From positions 6,152,935 to 6,216,934 of the forward strand of contig NC_058338.1 in assembly GCF_905475395.1 (NCBI RefSeq): a stretch of 64,000 nucleotides of DNA, in the 5' to 3' direction. The stretch's first letter is position 1. Each line of letters opens with the position of its first letter. The notes beneath the pieces were generated by a model, which did not search any database, had not been told where the DNA came from, and saw nothing but the letters and a program-made list of their open reading frames with translations. The position numbers were made by a program, and so were the translations under genes. Below are positions 1 through 12,431 of the stretch, piece after piece. Source of the DNA: Chrysoperla carnea (lineage: Eukaryota > Arthropoda > Insecta > Neuroptera > Chrysopidae).

Positions 1-10
1 CGTTAATGTA

Positions 11-571
11 ACAAGTGGAAACAAACAATTGACTGAGTTAATTGTTGAAATACCATGCATAGTCAGTGTTGATTTCTTTATCACATTACACATACAAACA
101 TGTGACACATACATAACTGATAATCAAGTATAGTACATATTATAAAATTTCCGCCTAATTGGCGCCCTCACGGGTAAACAGTGATGTTTACGAAAAAATG
201 TTTCAAACAAAAGTTGTTTAATTTTTGATAAGGAACACTTTTTACATTTTAACTTTTGTTCTATCTCTTACGGTTTACAAGATGGGTCCTACGGACCCAA
301 GACCCAATTGATCCATGATGCTCATTTACGAACTTGACCTTACTTTTTTCGTCCTGAGTACGCTGTAAAAATTTCATCTCGATATCTTTTTTCGTTTTTG
401 AGTTATCGTGTCCACAGACGGACGGACGGACGGACAACCGGAAATGGACTAATTAAGTGATTTTATGAACACCAATGACAAAATTTTTTTCCTAGCATCA
501 TTATTTTTAAGCGTTACAAACTTGAGACTAAACTTAATATACTATGTATATTTCATATATACATGGTATAA
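11..571 (+). repeat. F1 dispersed repeat, near full length
   Basis: F1 is an unclassified ~0.56-0.65 kb family that starts AACAAGTGAAAACAAAC and ends ACATGGTATAAAAA. It has a variable GGAC tetranucleotide run in the middle and a conserved CAAACAAAAGTTG block. Copies elsewhere in the window share both termini. There are no terminal inverted repeats and no poly-A tail, so the class is open. A fragment in the opposite orientation follows at 583-655. Confidence 0.8.
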
Positions 572-655
572 AAAGTGTTACTTATAAAAAAATAAACAAC
601 TTTTGTTTAAAACATTTTTTCGTAAACATCACTGTTTACCCGTGAGAACGAAAAT

Positions 656-1597
656 TAGGTTAAAAACATTATATTGTATACATTTTAATTTCAAATTACA
701 TATATTATGTACGTGTTTATTTGTTTATAGCATATAGTATATCCACTGAGAAAGTGAGAAGAAAGATACTCTGAATACTTTGTGTGTAACAGTGGCTGTC
801 TTTCTTTACTTACTAAAAATTTTTTACATTTCTTGATTTTTTAATTTATTGTGGGTCTTGAAGGAGATATACAGAAATGTTCATATTAATTTGAATGACA
901 TTTTTGATATATGACCTTGTCCCGTAGAACCCTTTTCATATGAGCCCCTCTCTCACTTAACACTTTTTTAATTTAATTGTTTCCAACGAATAGACAGACA
1001 CAAAATGTTTCATATTTATTCGTATGGTATTACACATTACATAATACCATTAAGAATAATTATTAAACATTATCAACAAATTACATATTATAGCATTATA
1101 CTTTTTTTTTTTAAACTGTTTATCAGTGTTTTAAAACAATAAAATAAAATTGTAATCTGTTATTGATTTTCTTTTAAATGAAATGACATTAAAATTTATT
1201 ATTATTTATTTATTCCTATTTACTTATGAAAAAACTACTTAGAAAAACTACTTAATACTTATATATACAAATGAAAATAAATAATGTAACTTCAATGTCT
1301 TACAACTTATATATATATTAATAATTAATTGCATTGTAACTTTCTGTACGTGACAGAGAAAGAAAATTGTGAAAAATAGATTATAAAAAACAATATTCAA
1401 TTATGAAAAGTTGAGTGTCGTTTTTAAGAATTTATCATTCTAACGGTACAGTTAAACCTCGTTTGATTATAATCCTTTTTTCAAGGAAAAAAATACAGTT
1501 GAATGCAAATATTAATTTGGTTATAGTCAAACCTCGTTTATTTATAACCTTTTTTTCGAAGTACTGTTTTCGAGGCAAAAAAATTCCGAAAACAAAA
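656..1597. other. No gene seen
   Basis: AT-rich non-coding sequence. At about 1445-1590 two similar ~55-base segments with AACCTCGTTT lie in direct orientation. The short frames here on both strands follow from that repetition. Confidence 0.6.
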
Positions 1598-1955
1598 ACT
1601 AATTGTTGAAATACCATGTATAGACATTGTTGATTACTCTCGTCACATTACACGTACATACATGTCACACATACATAACTGAAATTCCCATAAAATACAT
1701 ACAATACAATTTATGCTCGCACAGGTAAACAGTGATGTTTACGAAAAAATGTTTCAAACAAAAGTTGGTTATTTTTTTATAAGGAATATTTTTTACATTT
1801 AAACTATTGTTTTATCTCTAACGGTTTACAAGATGGGTCTTACGGACTCAAGACCCAATTGACCTATGTTACTACTTTTTACGTCCTGAGTACACTGTAA
1901 AAATATTAACTAGATACCTTTTTTCATTTTTGAGTTATCATGTTCACAGACGGAC
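1598..1955 (+). repeat. F1 copy, 3' truncated
   Basis: It starts within the F1 5' region (ATTGTTGAAATACCATG) and stops inside the GGAC-type run. Just before it, at about 1445-1590, are two short similar segments with AACCTCGTTT, resembling the ends of pogo-like elements. Confidence 0.7.
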
Positions 1956-2531
1956 GGGCGGACTTTAAACACGAGATTACTTCACGTGACTCGATTCCTG
2001 ATTCTATAAGTTGAAATCAATGTAGGCGAAAATCAATGAGCATCATTTTCAATACTAGTAGATGACCTTGACTTTAGACAAAATTAAAATCGTGGAAGGA
2101 AAAATAAATCTTCTTTGATTAAAAATTTTTAAAAACAATAACTTTTAAAAAAAATATTAAATAAATAAATAATAATAATATCAAGAAAAGGTTAAAGATC
2201 TGATACATGTTAGCTCAATGACCCTTCCCAAATATAATAAACACCCAACATGAGCGCGGCACGGCACGGCAGCTTATACCTTCCTATATGATATGAGCTA
2301 CTGTTATATTATGTTAGCTGATGTAAGGATTCCGTCCATGGTAAAAAAAATAATCTACATATATTTATTTCATAATAAAATATAAAAGAGTCTGTTCATC
2401 GAAGCAGAAATCGCCTACAACATTCATTGCTTAACAATAAACTGCTTAAGTACTTATATTCAATTAGAAAATACGCAGAAATATTAATATAATAATGTAT
2501 AGGTACTATCAGAACCAAAACTTGAGTACAT

Positions 2532-2903
2532 TATTCGTTGTGTGCGTAGTCATGGTCAGCGCTTCCAGTGCAAAATTTTAGCGTTAAAGGGGGCTGTTAT
2601 TACTAATTTGCAGTTCTTTACATGTTAATGTTATGGAAATGTCAAATTTAAATTATTGTAAAACACGAATTAATTAAATTTAATGCATTAAAAATTGTGA
2701 AAATAAGGAAATCAAATTGCACAAATATTATTTTTCAAATGTAAATTATCATAATCATTTATTTAAATTTGTGAGACAATTATATTAAATTTTCAATGTA
2801 AGTCATAAATGCAATCCATACAATTATATATGCATCCATACAATTCTATAATTAAAGTAGTGTATCGTTACTATGGAAACGAAACTCACGCACGCAGCGA
2901 ATA
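2532..2903 (+). mobile_element. F2 MITE with X-box-like palindrome
   Basis: F2 elements run from TATTCGTTGTGTGCGTAG to CACGGAGCGAATA. The ends are imperfect inverted repeats, and a TA target duplication would fit a Tc1/mariner-type MITE. Each copy has a GTTACCATGGAAAC-like site about 30 bases from the CGAATA end. Here it is at 2867-2880 with one mismatch. This copy lacks about 20 bases after CATGGT. Confidence 0.8.
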
Positions 2904-3074
2904 CTCAAATATTCGACTGATATTTAGCCTAAAAAATGAGTCGAGGCTCAGGTCTGAACGCCACTAGCATAAATTGTAAGAATAATTCTAAAAAATTTGG
3001 ACTCCAATAATTTGGGCTTCATTCTTCGTAATTTAACGGAATAAAATTAGTATACCTTATAATCATTATATATC

Positions 3075-3330
3075 AGAGTATAATAAATTTAGTCACAAGC
3101 TTGTGACGCTTTTAAAAATATTAACGCTGAATCGTCCGCCTGACATCACGATAATAAAACATGAGTCAAAAACCAAAAGAGATATCGAGCTGAAATTTTT
3201 GTAAGGTACTCAGGGCGTAAGAAACGATTTTGAGTTCCTTTGAGATAGAAAAAAAGGGAACAATTTTTATTTAAAATATTTTTTCGTAAATATCTTTTTG
3301 TTTTCCCGTGGTCGTCCAAATTAGGGCAAA
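3075..3330 (-). repeat. F1 copy, degenerate
   Basis: Diverged minus-strand copy, recognisable by GATATCGAGCTGAAATTTTTG, TTTTTTCGTAAATATC and the TTTAGTC..AAGCTTGTGACGC block. Confidence 0.55.
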
Positions 3331-3799
3331 AGTTAAGTTTCTATTTCCTCCAAAACTATAAAAAACAAGAGTTAGAAATTTGTAGGTAACTTTAAATAGT
3401 AAGTAAGATTGAGAACTATCGCAGTATAGGCTAAAAATATTTTTTGGATTCATGTCGATATAACTGTCGATAGAACTGTCAGAATACAAAGTCACTTGTA
3501 TTATATTCAGACAAATTTCGAGAATATGTTTGAAAGTTTTTTCCTAATATCAAACAGATTTGGTATAAACTGAATTGTATAAATTAAAAAATGTACACTT
3601 TTTTTGCCTCGGATAGTATTGTTTAACATATTATTATTAATTTCAATGATTTATAAATTTATAATATAATTAAAATGGATCAGTTGGGTTGAAAGAAGAA
3701 GGGAAAACCTTTGGTAAACAACGTTTTTTTTTTTTTTTTTTCTATATTAAAAAAAATCCAATTATGTAATTATTAAAATTATGATTTCTTGACTGATGT

Positions 3800-4190
3800 T
3801 ATTCGCTCCGAGCGTGAATTTCGTTTCCATGACAACGATACACTACTTTAATTATAGAATTAATGGATGCATATATAATTGTGTGGATTGCATTGAAAAC
3901 TTACATTTAAAATTTAATATTCTTGTTTCACAAATTTAAATAAATAATTACGATAATTAACATTTGAAAAATAATATTTGTACAATTTGATTTCTTATTT
4001 TCACAATTTTTAATGCATTAAGTTTAATTAATTAGTGTTTTTCAATCATTTTAATTTGACAGTTTCTATATCATTAACATGTAAATAATTGCAAATTAGT
4101 CATAACAGCCCACTTTATCTCCAAAATTTTTCACTTAAAGCGCTGGCATCGATTTTATTATCCCCACCATGACTACGCACACAACGAATA
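3800..4190 (-). mobile_element. F2 MITE, inverted partner
   Basis: Minus orientation, facing the copy at 2532-2903 across 896 bases. The X-box-like site at 3823-3836 reads GTTTCCATGACAAC. It contains the duplicated ATCCATACAATT-type segment that distinguishes longer copies. Confidence 0.8.
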
Positions 4191-4434
4191 CGTAATAAAA
4201 AGAAACACATAGAGTAACTGATTTTTAACTAATTATTTTCATTTAAACTTATGAAAGTCGGGAAATTAAAAATGTTTATAAGCATATGCTATTTGGTAGC
4301 ACTTTGAAATATTCACAACAGTCTGATTATTTTATGGCATTTTTGGAATCGTTTTTCTGCTCATGTACGTGTATAGTCTGGGCCAGACGTGTAAGGTTTG
4401 AACAGATTTCTTAAAAAATATGGTAATTTTGACA

Positions 4435-5081
4435 TTAAGGATGTATGAGCATGGTAGTGGGGGCACAAATTTAAAAATAGATATTTTCAATTTTGATGAT
4501 AAATTTATCTTATTACTTGACGATATAAGACGAAAAGTAAGAATAAAATTTTTCGATATCTGGCTTAATTTTCAAAATATCGAAAATTGAAAATTTTGTT
4601 TATTTATTTAGCTTTCGATATTTCGAAAACCAAGACACATATCGAAAAATTTTATTCTTATTTTTCGTCTATATTCATGAAGTTATAACAAAATTCATCA
4701 TCAAAGTTGAAAATAAGATAAAAATAATTTCAACCCTTAATCTACCCTGCTCTTACATCCCTTATATGGACGGTGACACTTAGTTTTTTTCTTTTCTAAT
4801 TCATTGCTAACATGTTTACTTTCTATTAAAAAGTTTTTTTTAAATTTGTTTTCATTCATTCCAAATGAAAATTATCAAAAACTTCCAAAATATGTCGTTT
4901 TTTGAGATTCCTCCATAAGAGCCAATGTATTTTATATCGATTTTTAATGACTTTTTTCTTAAAAATTTGCACGGTTACCTAAGCTGAAATTTTAACCACA
5001 TATTCTTTGAGTAAAAGACTACCTACAAAAAAATTTTGAGCCTTTAAATCAAACATTGTTGTCATGCTCATACATCCTTAA
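4435..5081. mobile_element. F3 element with TTAA ends, copy 1
   Basis: 647 bases bounded by TTAAGGATGTATGAGCATG and its inverse. A TTAA target duplication is the piggyBac hallmark, but TTAA could also belong to the terminal repeat. A 31-base internal inverted pair (GACGAAAAGTAAGAATAAAA and its inverse) predicts a strong fold. No coding frame is credible. The motif GGTAATTTTGACAT lies on both sides (4422-4435 and 5084-5097). Confidence 0.85.
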
Positions 5082-5763
5082 ACGGTAATTTTGACATGAA
5101 TCAGTTTGAATATTTATTTTGATTATTATAATCTAAGTTTATAAATGAGAACTAATGGATTTTTGAATTAAATTTTAAAGTGCCATCCATAACTTTCGTA
5201 AAAATCCGCAAAACAATATATAGTGATCCGTTTAAAATCAAAAGTATGGATTTATTATTTTTAATAATCCGATATCAAATTCTCAGAATAGAGCCTGAAT
5301 AATAAATATATTACGATAAATAATTCTTGAAACGAGATTTTTTTCTATACAATGAATAAAATTTAACGTAAATTCTTAATTTAACCAGATAAAAAAAATA
5401 TCAGGTATATGTTCTTCCGTTTGTTGTTCCGGCTTCCTAGTAGTACGATAAGGTTGGTAAGTAACAACATCGATAATGAACTTTCTTGGCATAATTCAAA
5501 TATTTAATCGTATCATTTTGTTGATGACTCTGAAGTGATTTCATGTAAAATACTTAAAATGTACACACATAGTAGTTACTTTACTACTAGCCAGTAAGTA
5601 CAGAGTGTTTAGGAAAAATGGATCAAATATTGAAGCGCACAAAAGGATTATAAATACCTTATGTGCGGAATTTTGCCGAATTTGGAAAGACGATTTTGTT
5701 TATATTTTTTTTTTGCAATTTTCTTAAGGCATATATATATTTTCCCCCTATTTTGAAACAACT
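5082..5763. other. No gene seen
   Basis: AT-rich sequence between F3 copy 1 and an F1 copy. Nothing recognisable. Confidence 0.6.
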
Positions 5764-6290
5764 TTTTATACCATGTATATATGAAATATACATAGTATAT
5801 TAAGTTTAGTCCCAAGTTTGTAACGCTTAAAAATAATGATGCTAGGAAAAAAATTTTGTCATAGGATTCATAGGATAGTTCATAAAATTACCTAATTAGT
5901 CCATTTCCGGTTGTCCGTCCGTCCGTCTGTGGACACGATAACTCAAAAACGAAAAAAGATATCGATCTGAAATTTTTACAACGTACTCAATTGGGTCTTG
6001 GGTCCGTAGGACCCATCTTGTAAACCGTTAGAGATAGAACAAAAGTTTAAATGTAAAAAATGTTCCTTATCAAAAATTAAACAGCTTTTGTTTGAAACAT
6101 TTTTTCATAAACATCACTGTTTACCCGTGAGGGCGCCAATTAGGCGGAAATTTTATAATATGTACTATACTTGATTATCAGTTATGTATGTGTCACATGT
6201 CTGTATGTGTAATGTGATAAATAAATCAACACTGACTATGCATGATATTTCAACAATTAACTCAGTCAATTGTTTGTTTTCACTTGTTAT
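5764..6290 (-). repeat. F1 copy, nearly complete
   Basis: Minus orientation, from TATACCATGTATATATG to GTTTTCACTTGTT. It is closest in sequence to the copies at 11-571 and 54013-54582 (shared GCGCCAATTAGGCGG and CACTGACTATGCATG). It lacks the segment with the second half of the region after the GGAC run. Confidence 0.8.
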
Positions 6291-7847
6291 TTCGAAATTT
6301 GATGAAAATTGGTATATAGAGTAATTTTTATATAAAAAATACAATAATCACGTTCATTAGTCGAACGGTGAAGTATTTTTTAAAATTTCGCCCAAGATTT
6401 TTGTTGGGTTCATCTAGTTGTCAAATCAACGGGAACGGGCTGAATTATTGTGTTCAGCTTCTAACTAGAGTACAATATAACATGTATCTGACAAGTTTTA
6501 TGATAGTTTTGCATTATTTTTTGCTCACACTCTGTACAATCAATAAGTGAATAATAACCCTTTTAGAATGTAAAGTTTGTTACGATGTTGATATGTTTAG
6601 ACATAACATTCCACTACTCACTTACTTACTAGTACCAACCACTGATGAATGATTAAATAAAAACACAAATAAGGAAATTAACAATGTAACTCAATAACGA
6701 ACAGAAACAGAACAACTTAATTATTTATTTCATATTTTGATATAAATTTGTAACAATTACAATTATATTACCATTACGTGTTATACTACTACTATAGTGT
6801 GTCTGTCTCTGCGTCTGTTTTATTTACCAACTAGGAAGTGCAGTCAAGAAGTGCATATTTTACACTTAAATATTAACATATGATTTGGGTTTTGTATACA
6901 TACATAAAATTTAATTTGAGTATAAGTGAAATTTACAAAAAAAACCCGATAAATTTTTCGGCTACCGAACCGTAAACTCGCATTTGAAACATATCTAAGA
7001 GCACTTTCCATTAAATTAACTTTGAAACAAAACCAAAAAAATCAAAATCGGTTCACCCGTTTAGGCGTTACGCAGACAGACAGACACACACATAGCGGTC
7101 AAACTTAGAACGCCCCTATTTTTTAGTTCGGGGGTTAATAAACGAAAACGAACGAAATTTTGAAAAGAGATTTTCAGAGAGATTAAACCAAGATATCTAA
7201 AAGCATGGGGGTTTAAAATTATTAGATTTTTTCCAACCACTCATGCCTTGAAAGGGACTTAAGATTTGTATCACCATTTTCAGCTACATTTATTCATTGA
7301 TCTTCTTACAGGGATACAATTTATGCAAAATGTCAAGGATAATTTCGACAGAAAAACTTGTATTCACCTAACACTATTCCTGCTTTATATGGAGTTCGAT
7401 TAAAAAATTTTTGAATGAACACCACTTTGTGTAAATTATTTGTTGAAAAATAAGTTACTGAACATTTGTTACTTATTTTTATGAGTAGAATTTGGTTTAT
7501 CATCGCTATCTAATTTTGTTAGACCCTGTATAACTCAAAGAGAAATTTAATCATGTATGACCATCTATTTTAAATATAAATAATAATGAGATATTAAATT
7601 AATAAAATTTATTTATTTTGATAAATAAATTTATTTCATTTTAGTTAAAATATTGATTTAACTGTCGACAAATGACATCGTTTAAAAATTGTGAATTTAA
7701 AACGAATATCAGTTGTAAATATTGTAAAATCATATTAATAACTAACTTACAAACCAGAAGAAACCCGTAAGAACATCAATGAAACATAAATTAATCGTGA
7801 AGGGTTTCCTAATAACCCAAAACAATAATTTTCTTGAATTTGTTGGA
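6291..7847. other. Mostly featureless
   Basis: Apart from the repeat fragment at 6990-7142 nothing is recognised. Confidence 0.6.
6990..7142 (-). repeat. Dispersed repeat, GGTTCACCCGTTTAGGCG family
   Basis: Minus-strand fragment containing AAACCAAAAAAATCAAAATCG, the ACAGACAGACAGACACACAC run and TTTTTAGTTCGGGGGTTAAT. The same family, plus strand, hosts the nested insertion at 19472-19794. Confidence 0.6.
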
Positions 7848-8312
7848 GATCCCTATATTATATTATAAATGTGAAATTCAGCATGTTTGTTTGTTTGTTT
7901 GTTTGTTACGCTTTCACACAAAAACCAGCGCAATGAAACTGTACAGCAATATAGTTCATACTTCAGAAAAACACATGAGCTATAATTTATAAAGATATAT
8001 TTAAAAAAAAAATAAAATTTATTCTGGCATTTACTATTTTAAAATTTTACAGAAATCTGTAATTTATGGTTCAAAATTATGATTAAAGATGGAGCAGATC
8101 TATAATCATCATTTTGAACTATGGAAGTATTATGTAAAATATTAAATGTCAAACCATTCATGGCCAACTTTTCTGATATACTCAATGAAATATGACACGA
8201 TATTTAACAAAATTGAAAACTGTGTATATCAAAAGAGGGTAGAGGCTATAAATCGGTGGTTTTTACTTTTAAGACCAGTGAAGCGGGGGGGTATCAACCT
8301 AGTCATTTATAT
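7848..8312 (+). repeat. F5 SINE/RTE-like repeat with internal hairpin, copy 1
   Basis: It begins CCCTATATTATATTATAAATGTG followed by GTTTG repeats and GTTACGC, and ends CCAGTGAAGCGGGGGGGTATCAA. This arrangement is widespread in arthropod non-autonomous repeats. The middle is a long imperfect palindrome centred on CAGATCTAT at about 8097 (TGGCATTTACTATTTTA pairs with the region ending TTAAATGTCAAAC). Confidence 0.65.
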
Positions 8313-8382
8313 TTTCTATAAGAAATTTCATTACATACAGTAAATACACAATGGTCCACCTCATCAAATGGTAAATAACCTT

Positions 8383-8505
8383 AAAAAAATCAGTTATATA
8401 AGTGTGACATGTATGTATGTGTTGTAATGTGACAGAGTAATCAACAATGTCTATACATGGTATTTCAACAATTAACTCAGTCGATTGTTTGTTTTCACTT
8501 GTTTT
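8383..8505 (-). repeat. F1 terminal fragment
   Basis: Only the ~120 bases at the AACAAGTG end are present, in minus orientation, ending CACTTGTT. Confidence 0.7.
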
Positions 8506-9333
8506 TGAGATATTTTTGGACATCGGACATTCAACTTGAAACACAATTAGACGTAATATGATTATTCACAAACTATGTAACTAGGTCATTAAATCAATTT
8601 AAGGTAATTATTTCTACCTCTATTTTTTTTTGGTATGAAATTTAATGAACAATCAGTCATTAGATACTAAAATTGTCGCATACTATCAGTCTATGATAGA
8701 TATACATATAGTATTACAAATAGATAAAACTAGTTTGTATACAAGATTTGTTAAGAAATTTTGGGGAAAGTATTTTGTTTTTGTTTATTTGACAAATTGC
8801 AATTTTTAGTTTGTTCTGAATATTATTTTTAAATCAAAGAGAGAGTATTATTTTTGTTGATATTACTTTGAAAAATTTATTTTTGTGTTCTTTTATATAT
8901 TTATTGAATGATGCTTTTGGGATTTTAGTATAATCGCTCCGTTGGGGGCAAGTCAAAGTTATTGTGTACTCCAGAAACCTTGGTTCTTCTTTTTCACCAC
9001 ATTTTAACTTTGGAAGACGTCTCAAAATATTGTATAAGAAAATGTATAAAGACTAATACAGGGTGTAATAAAAATACTCTTTTGGCTCTATATTTTGGAA
9101 TTTTTTTTGAGTTTTGCGGAAAAATAGATAACTTTTTTATAATAATTGAAATAGAAAACTATAACCTAAAACTTGAATACCATGATTTCTGACAGATTGC
9201 AAACGTGTTACAAAAAAACTACTTCAACTAACGCTAACTCAACTCGTTATACGATAACTGTATCATGTTTAGTTGGTCGGCAAAATATTACAGTGACATA
9301 TATAATTTGAGATTACGGGTCCCAAAAATCCTT
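8506..9333. other. No supported gene
   Basis: A Lys-rich minus-strand frame at 8834-9025 (RLPKLKCGEKEEPRFLEY) is the only coding-like stretch. It has no recognised family and no flanking splice signals that I trust. Confidence 0.5.
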
Positions 9334-9980
9334 TTAAGGATGTATGAGCATGGTAGTGGGGGCACAAATTTAAAAATAGATATTTTCAATTTTGATGATA
9401 AATTTATATTATTACTTGACGATATAAGACGAAAAGTAAGAATAAAATTTTTCGATATCTGGCTTAATTTTCAAAATATCGAAAATTGAAAATTTTGTTT
9501 ATTTATTTAGCTTTCGATATTTCGAAAACCAAGACACATATCGAAAAATTTTATTCTTATTTTTCGTCTACATTCATGAAGTTATAACAAAATTCATCAT
9601 CAAAGTTGAAAAAAAGATAAAAATAATTTCAGCCCTTAATCTACCCTGCTCTTAAATCCCTTATATGGACGGTGACACTTAGTTTTTTTCTTTTCTAATT
9701 CATTGCTAATATGTTTACTTTCTATTAAAAAGTTTTTTTTAAATTTGTTTTCATTCATTCCAAATGAAAATTATCAAAAACTTCCAAAATATGTCGTTTT
9801 TTGAGATTCCTCCATAAGAGCCAATGTATTTTATATCGATTTTTAATGACTTTTTTCTTAAAAATTTGCACGGATACCTAAGCTGAAATTTTAACCACAT
9901 ATTCTTTGAGTAAAAGACTACCTACAAACAAATTTTAAGCCTTTAAATCAAACATTGTTGTCATGCTCATACATCCTTAA
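9334..9980. mobile_element. F3 element, copy 2
   Basis: Same orientation and length as copy 1 (647 bases), with only scattered substitutions. Flanks differ and show only the TTAA in common. The open frame across its left half is a property of the repeat and is shared in part by the other copies. Confidence 0.85.
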
Positions 9981-10993
9981 ACAACCTACAAATTTATACG
10001 TTGGGAAACTGCTGATTTCAGAATTTAGGTAGCCAAAGTTTGGAATAATTTCATCCTTTCTGTATAAAAGGTACACAGATTTTAAAACAACATCTCATAA
10101 TAATAATTAAAATTGAATGTTGATAAACCTTGGACTATTTATTAGAATTGCAAGATAACTTGAATAATTTACTAATACATACAAGATTGTTTGTATACAT
10201 CATAAATTTATTTCAAAACTAATCTATTGGGAATCACTGATTTGAATATATTCACGATTAACGAACGACTGTATATTACTACGAAATCGTTATTTATAAT
10301 ACATATTATTGAGACTTCACTAATCTTAAAATATTGAACAATTAGTTGTATTAATTATTATTTGTTAATTAAAATATTAGTATAATAACTAATGGTACCT
10401 GGTTAATAACAATAGACATACTTTAATTATGCCACTATATTGATAAATTTTTAATGTTTTTTAATTTCTAGATCACATCTATATTTTAGTTAATTAGGTC
10501 TTAATTAATGAAAATTAGGCCACAGATATCAATTTTTTTGTTAAATTTTTATATTTTCATTTCATTTAAAAATATGTACCGGATTAGATGATTTTCTCAA
10601 AAGAGACAGAATCAAAAAAAAAAATTACTTATTGGCATCGTGCAGGAGTTTTAGTTCAGGCTGTTTCCATGGTAACCATAAACTGATGATTAAAGAGATG
10701 ATAAAAAGTGAAATAAATTAAAATTAGACAAAAGATACGGACGATATAAGCATTTTAAACTAAAACTAAATAATTAGATAGAGAGTTTCGACAGATACTG
10801 TGACGTCAGAGTCTATTACAGCCATATGCTACCATTACCAACTCATTCTAAATTCTGTTTTGCTAGAAAGATACAAACAAAAATTTTATGATTTTTATCT
10901 TAATTGTGCTTATAGTTATTCGAAAAATAATTTTTCTCTGCTGTTTGTTTTACATGAATGGCTTTTTATTAAAAAAAAAAAAAAAACCAGTAA
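9981..10993. other. No gene seen
   Basis: AT-rich; contains only the X-box-like site at 10663. Confidence 0.6.
10663..10676. promoter_or_regulatory. Stand-alone X-box-like palindrome
   Basis: GTTTCCATGGTAAC, the RFX-type X-box consensus, occurs here outside any F2 copy. No gene start is nearby in the window. Confidence 0.35.
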
Positions 10994-11474
10994 AAAAACA
11001 ATTGACTGAGTTAATTGTTGAAATAGCATGTATAGACTGTGTTGATTACACTGTCACATTACACATACATACATGTCACACATACATAACTGATATTCGC
11101 ATATAATACATACTATATAATTTGCGACTAATGCGCTCTCAAGAATAAACAGTGATGTTTACGAAGAAATGTTTCAAACGAAAGTTGTTTACTTTTTTTA
11201 TAAGGAACATTTTTTACATTTAAATTTTTGTTCTATCTCTAACGGTTTACAAACAGACTCTACGGACCCAAGACCCAATTGACCTATGTTTCTCCATTAC
11301 CTATGTTTCTCAATTACCTGAGCACTCTCAGCTTGATATCATTTTCCGTTATTGAGTTATTGTGTTGACTCCTATACCCAAATTTTGTTCATGGTATCAA
11401 TATTTTTAAGCGTTACAAACTTGGGACTAAAGTTAATATACTATGATATATTTCATAGATACATGGTATAAAAA
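10994..11474 (+). repeat. F1 copy, internally deleted
   Basis: Plus orientation from AACAATTGACTGAG to ACATGGTATAAAAA. The GGAC run and flanking sequence are missing. Confidence 0.75.
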
Positions 11475-12431
11475 ATCATGCATTTTCCCTATTTACAATA
11501 ATTAAATACATTAGTATAAAATGATACAGCTATGAAAAAAAAACGAAAGAAAATGAAAATTCAGAATATCTCTCCTATTAAAAAAAGCAATTAGTTTATA
11601 TTACTTGAATATTATTTTAAATTAAATGTACTTTCTTGGAACACATTAATGTTTTTCTACGCTGGGTATGGTTCAAGCTATGTATAATTGGTTTTTTCTA
11701 CGAAAATAAGTGACATACATTCAACCTATATTTGTATAGAGATAATTTCCATTAAACGTGAAAAATGTGACATTTTTACAACTCGATGACTCTGATAAAT
11801 ACATATTCATTATCTTGGCCATAACAATATATTCAACTTAATTTTTACAGCGTGATCAAGTTCAAGTGAACTTGATATTAATTTACAAACTTTTATTTAA
11901 GGTAAAATATAAAAATAAAAGTATGATAACTCTAAAAATTATTAACAGATGTCGTTGACATCGGTTGACAAGTTTAATTAATATGTCACAAAAAATTGTT
12001 TTTATAAAATAGACAATCGACTCCGAAAATTTTAAAGAACCATAACTCGGCGCTTAAAACCGTTGTAACATTGCCAAATCTATTATTTTCATTATACAGA
12101 AGATTTCTAGAGTATAATATGTCGATAATATAGGAATAATAACTACAATAACTAATCAAATGAATGGTCAAAATACTTTTTTTTGTAATATAATTTTATG
12201 TATTATTAATTGTTATAAAATCAGTTTAATTATTATGATAAATTATGGTAATGTGTGTATTAAATTTTGTAAGCTATTTAAAATTTTGAAAAAAAAGATA
12301 CTACCTTATATTGCAAAATTTCCATAAATAAATATTTTTTATCGACAAATTTTTATGGCTCAAATGACAGCTCAAGTATTATATTATTCATTTCACTCCA
12401 CTCCAAAGAGAATTTAAAACGGTATTTTAAC
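11475..12431. other. No gene seen
   Basis: AT-rich, with no repeat or coding signal recognised before the F4 array. Confidence 0.6.

Noticed and set aside
1-6290. Apparent large mirror symmetry (F1 plus, F2 plus, F2 minus, F1 minus)
   Set aside because: The sequences between the repeats do not match in inverted orientation, so I see no evidence for one large palindrome beyond independent insertions.
8834-9025. Lys-rich 63-codon minus-strand frame as a gene
   Set aside because: No recognised motif, no splice or promoter signals, and it starts without supporting context.
9265-9489. 74-codon open frame
   Set aside because: It runs into F3 copy 2 and its frame is that of the repeat; the same sequence recurs in non-coding copies 1 and 3.
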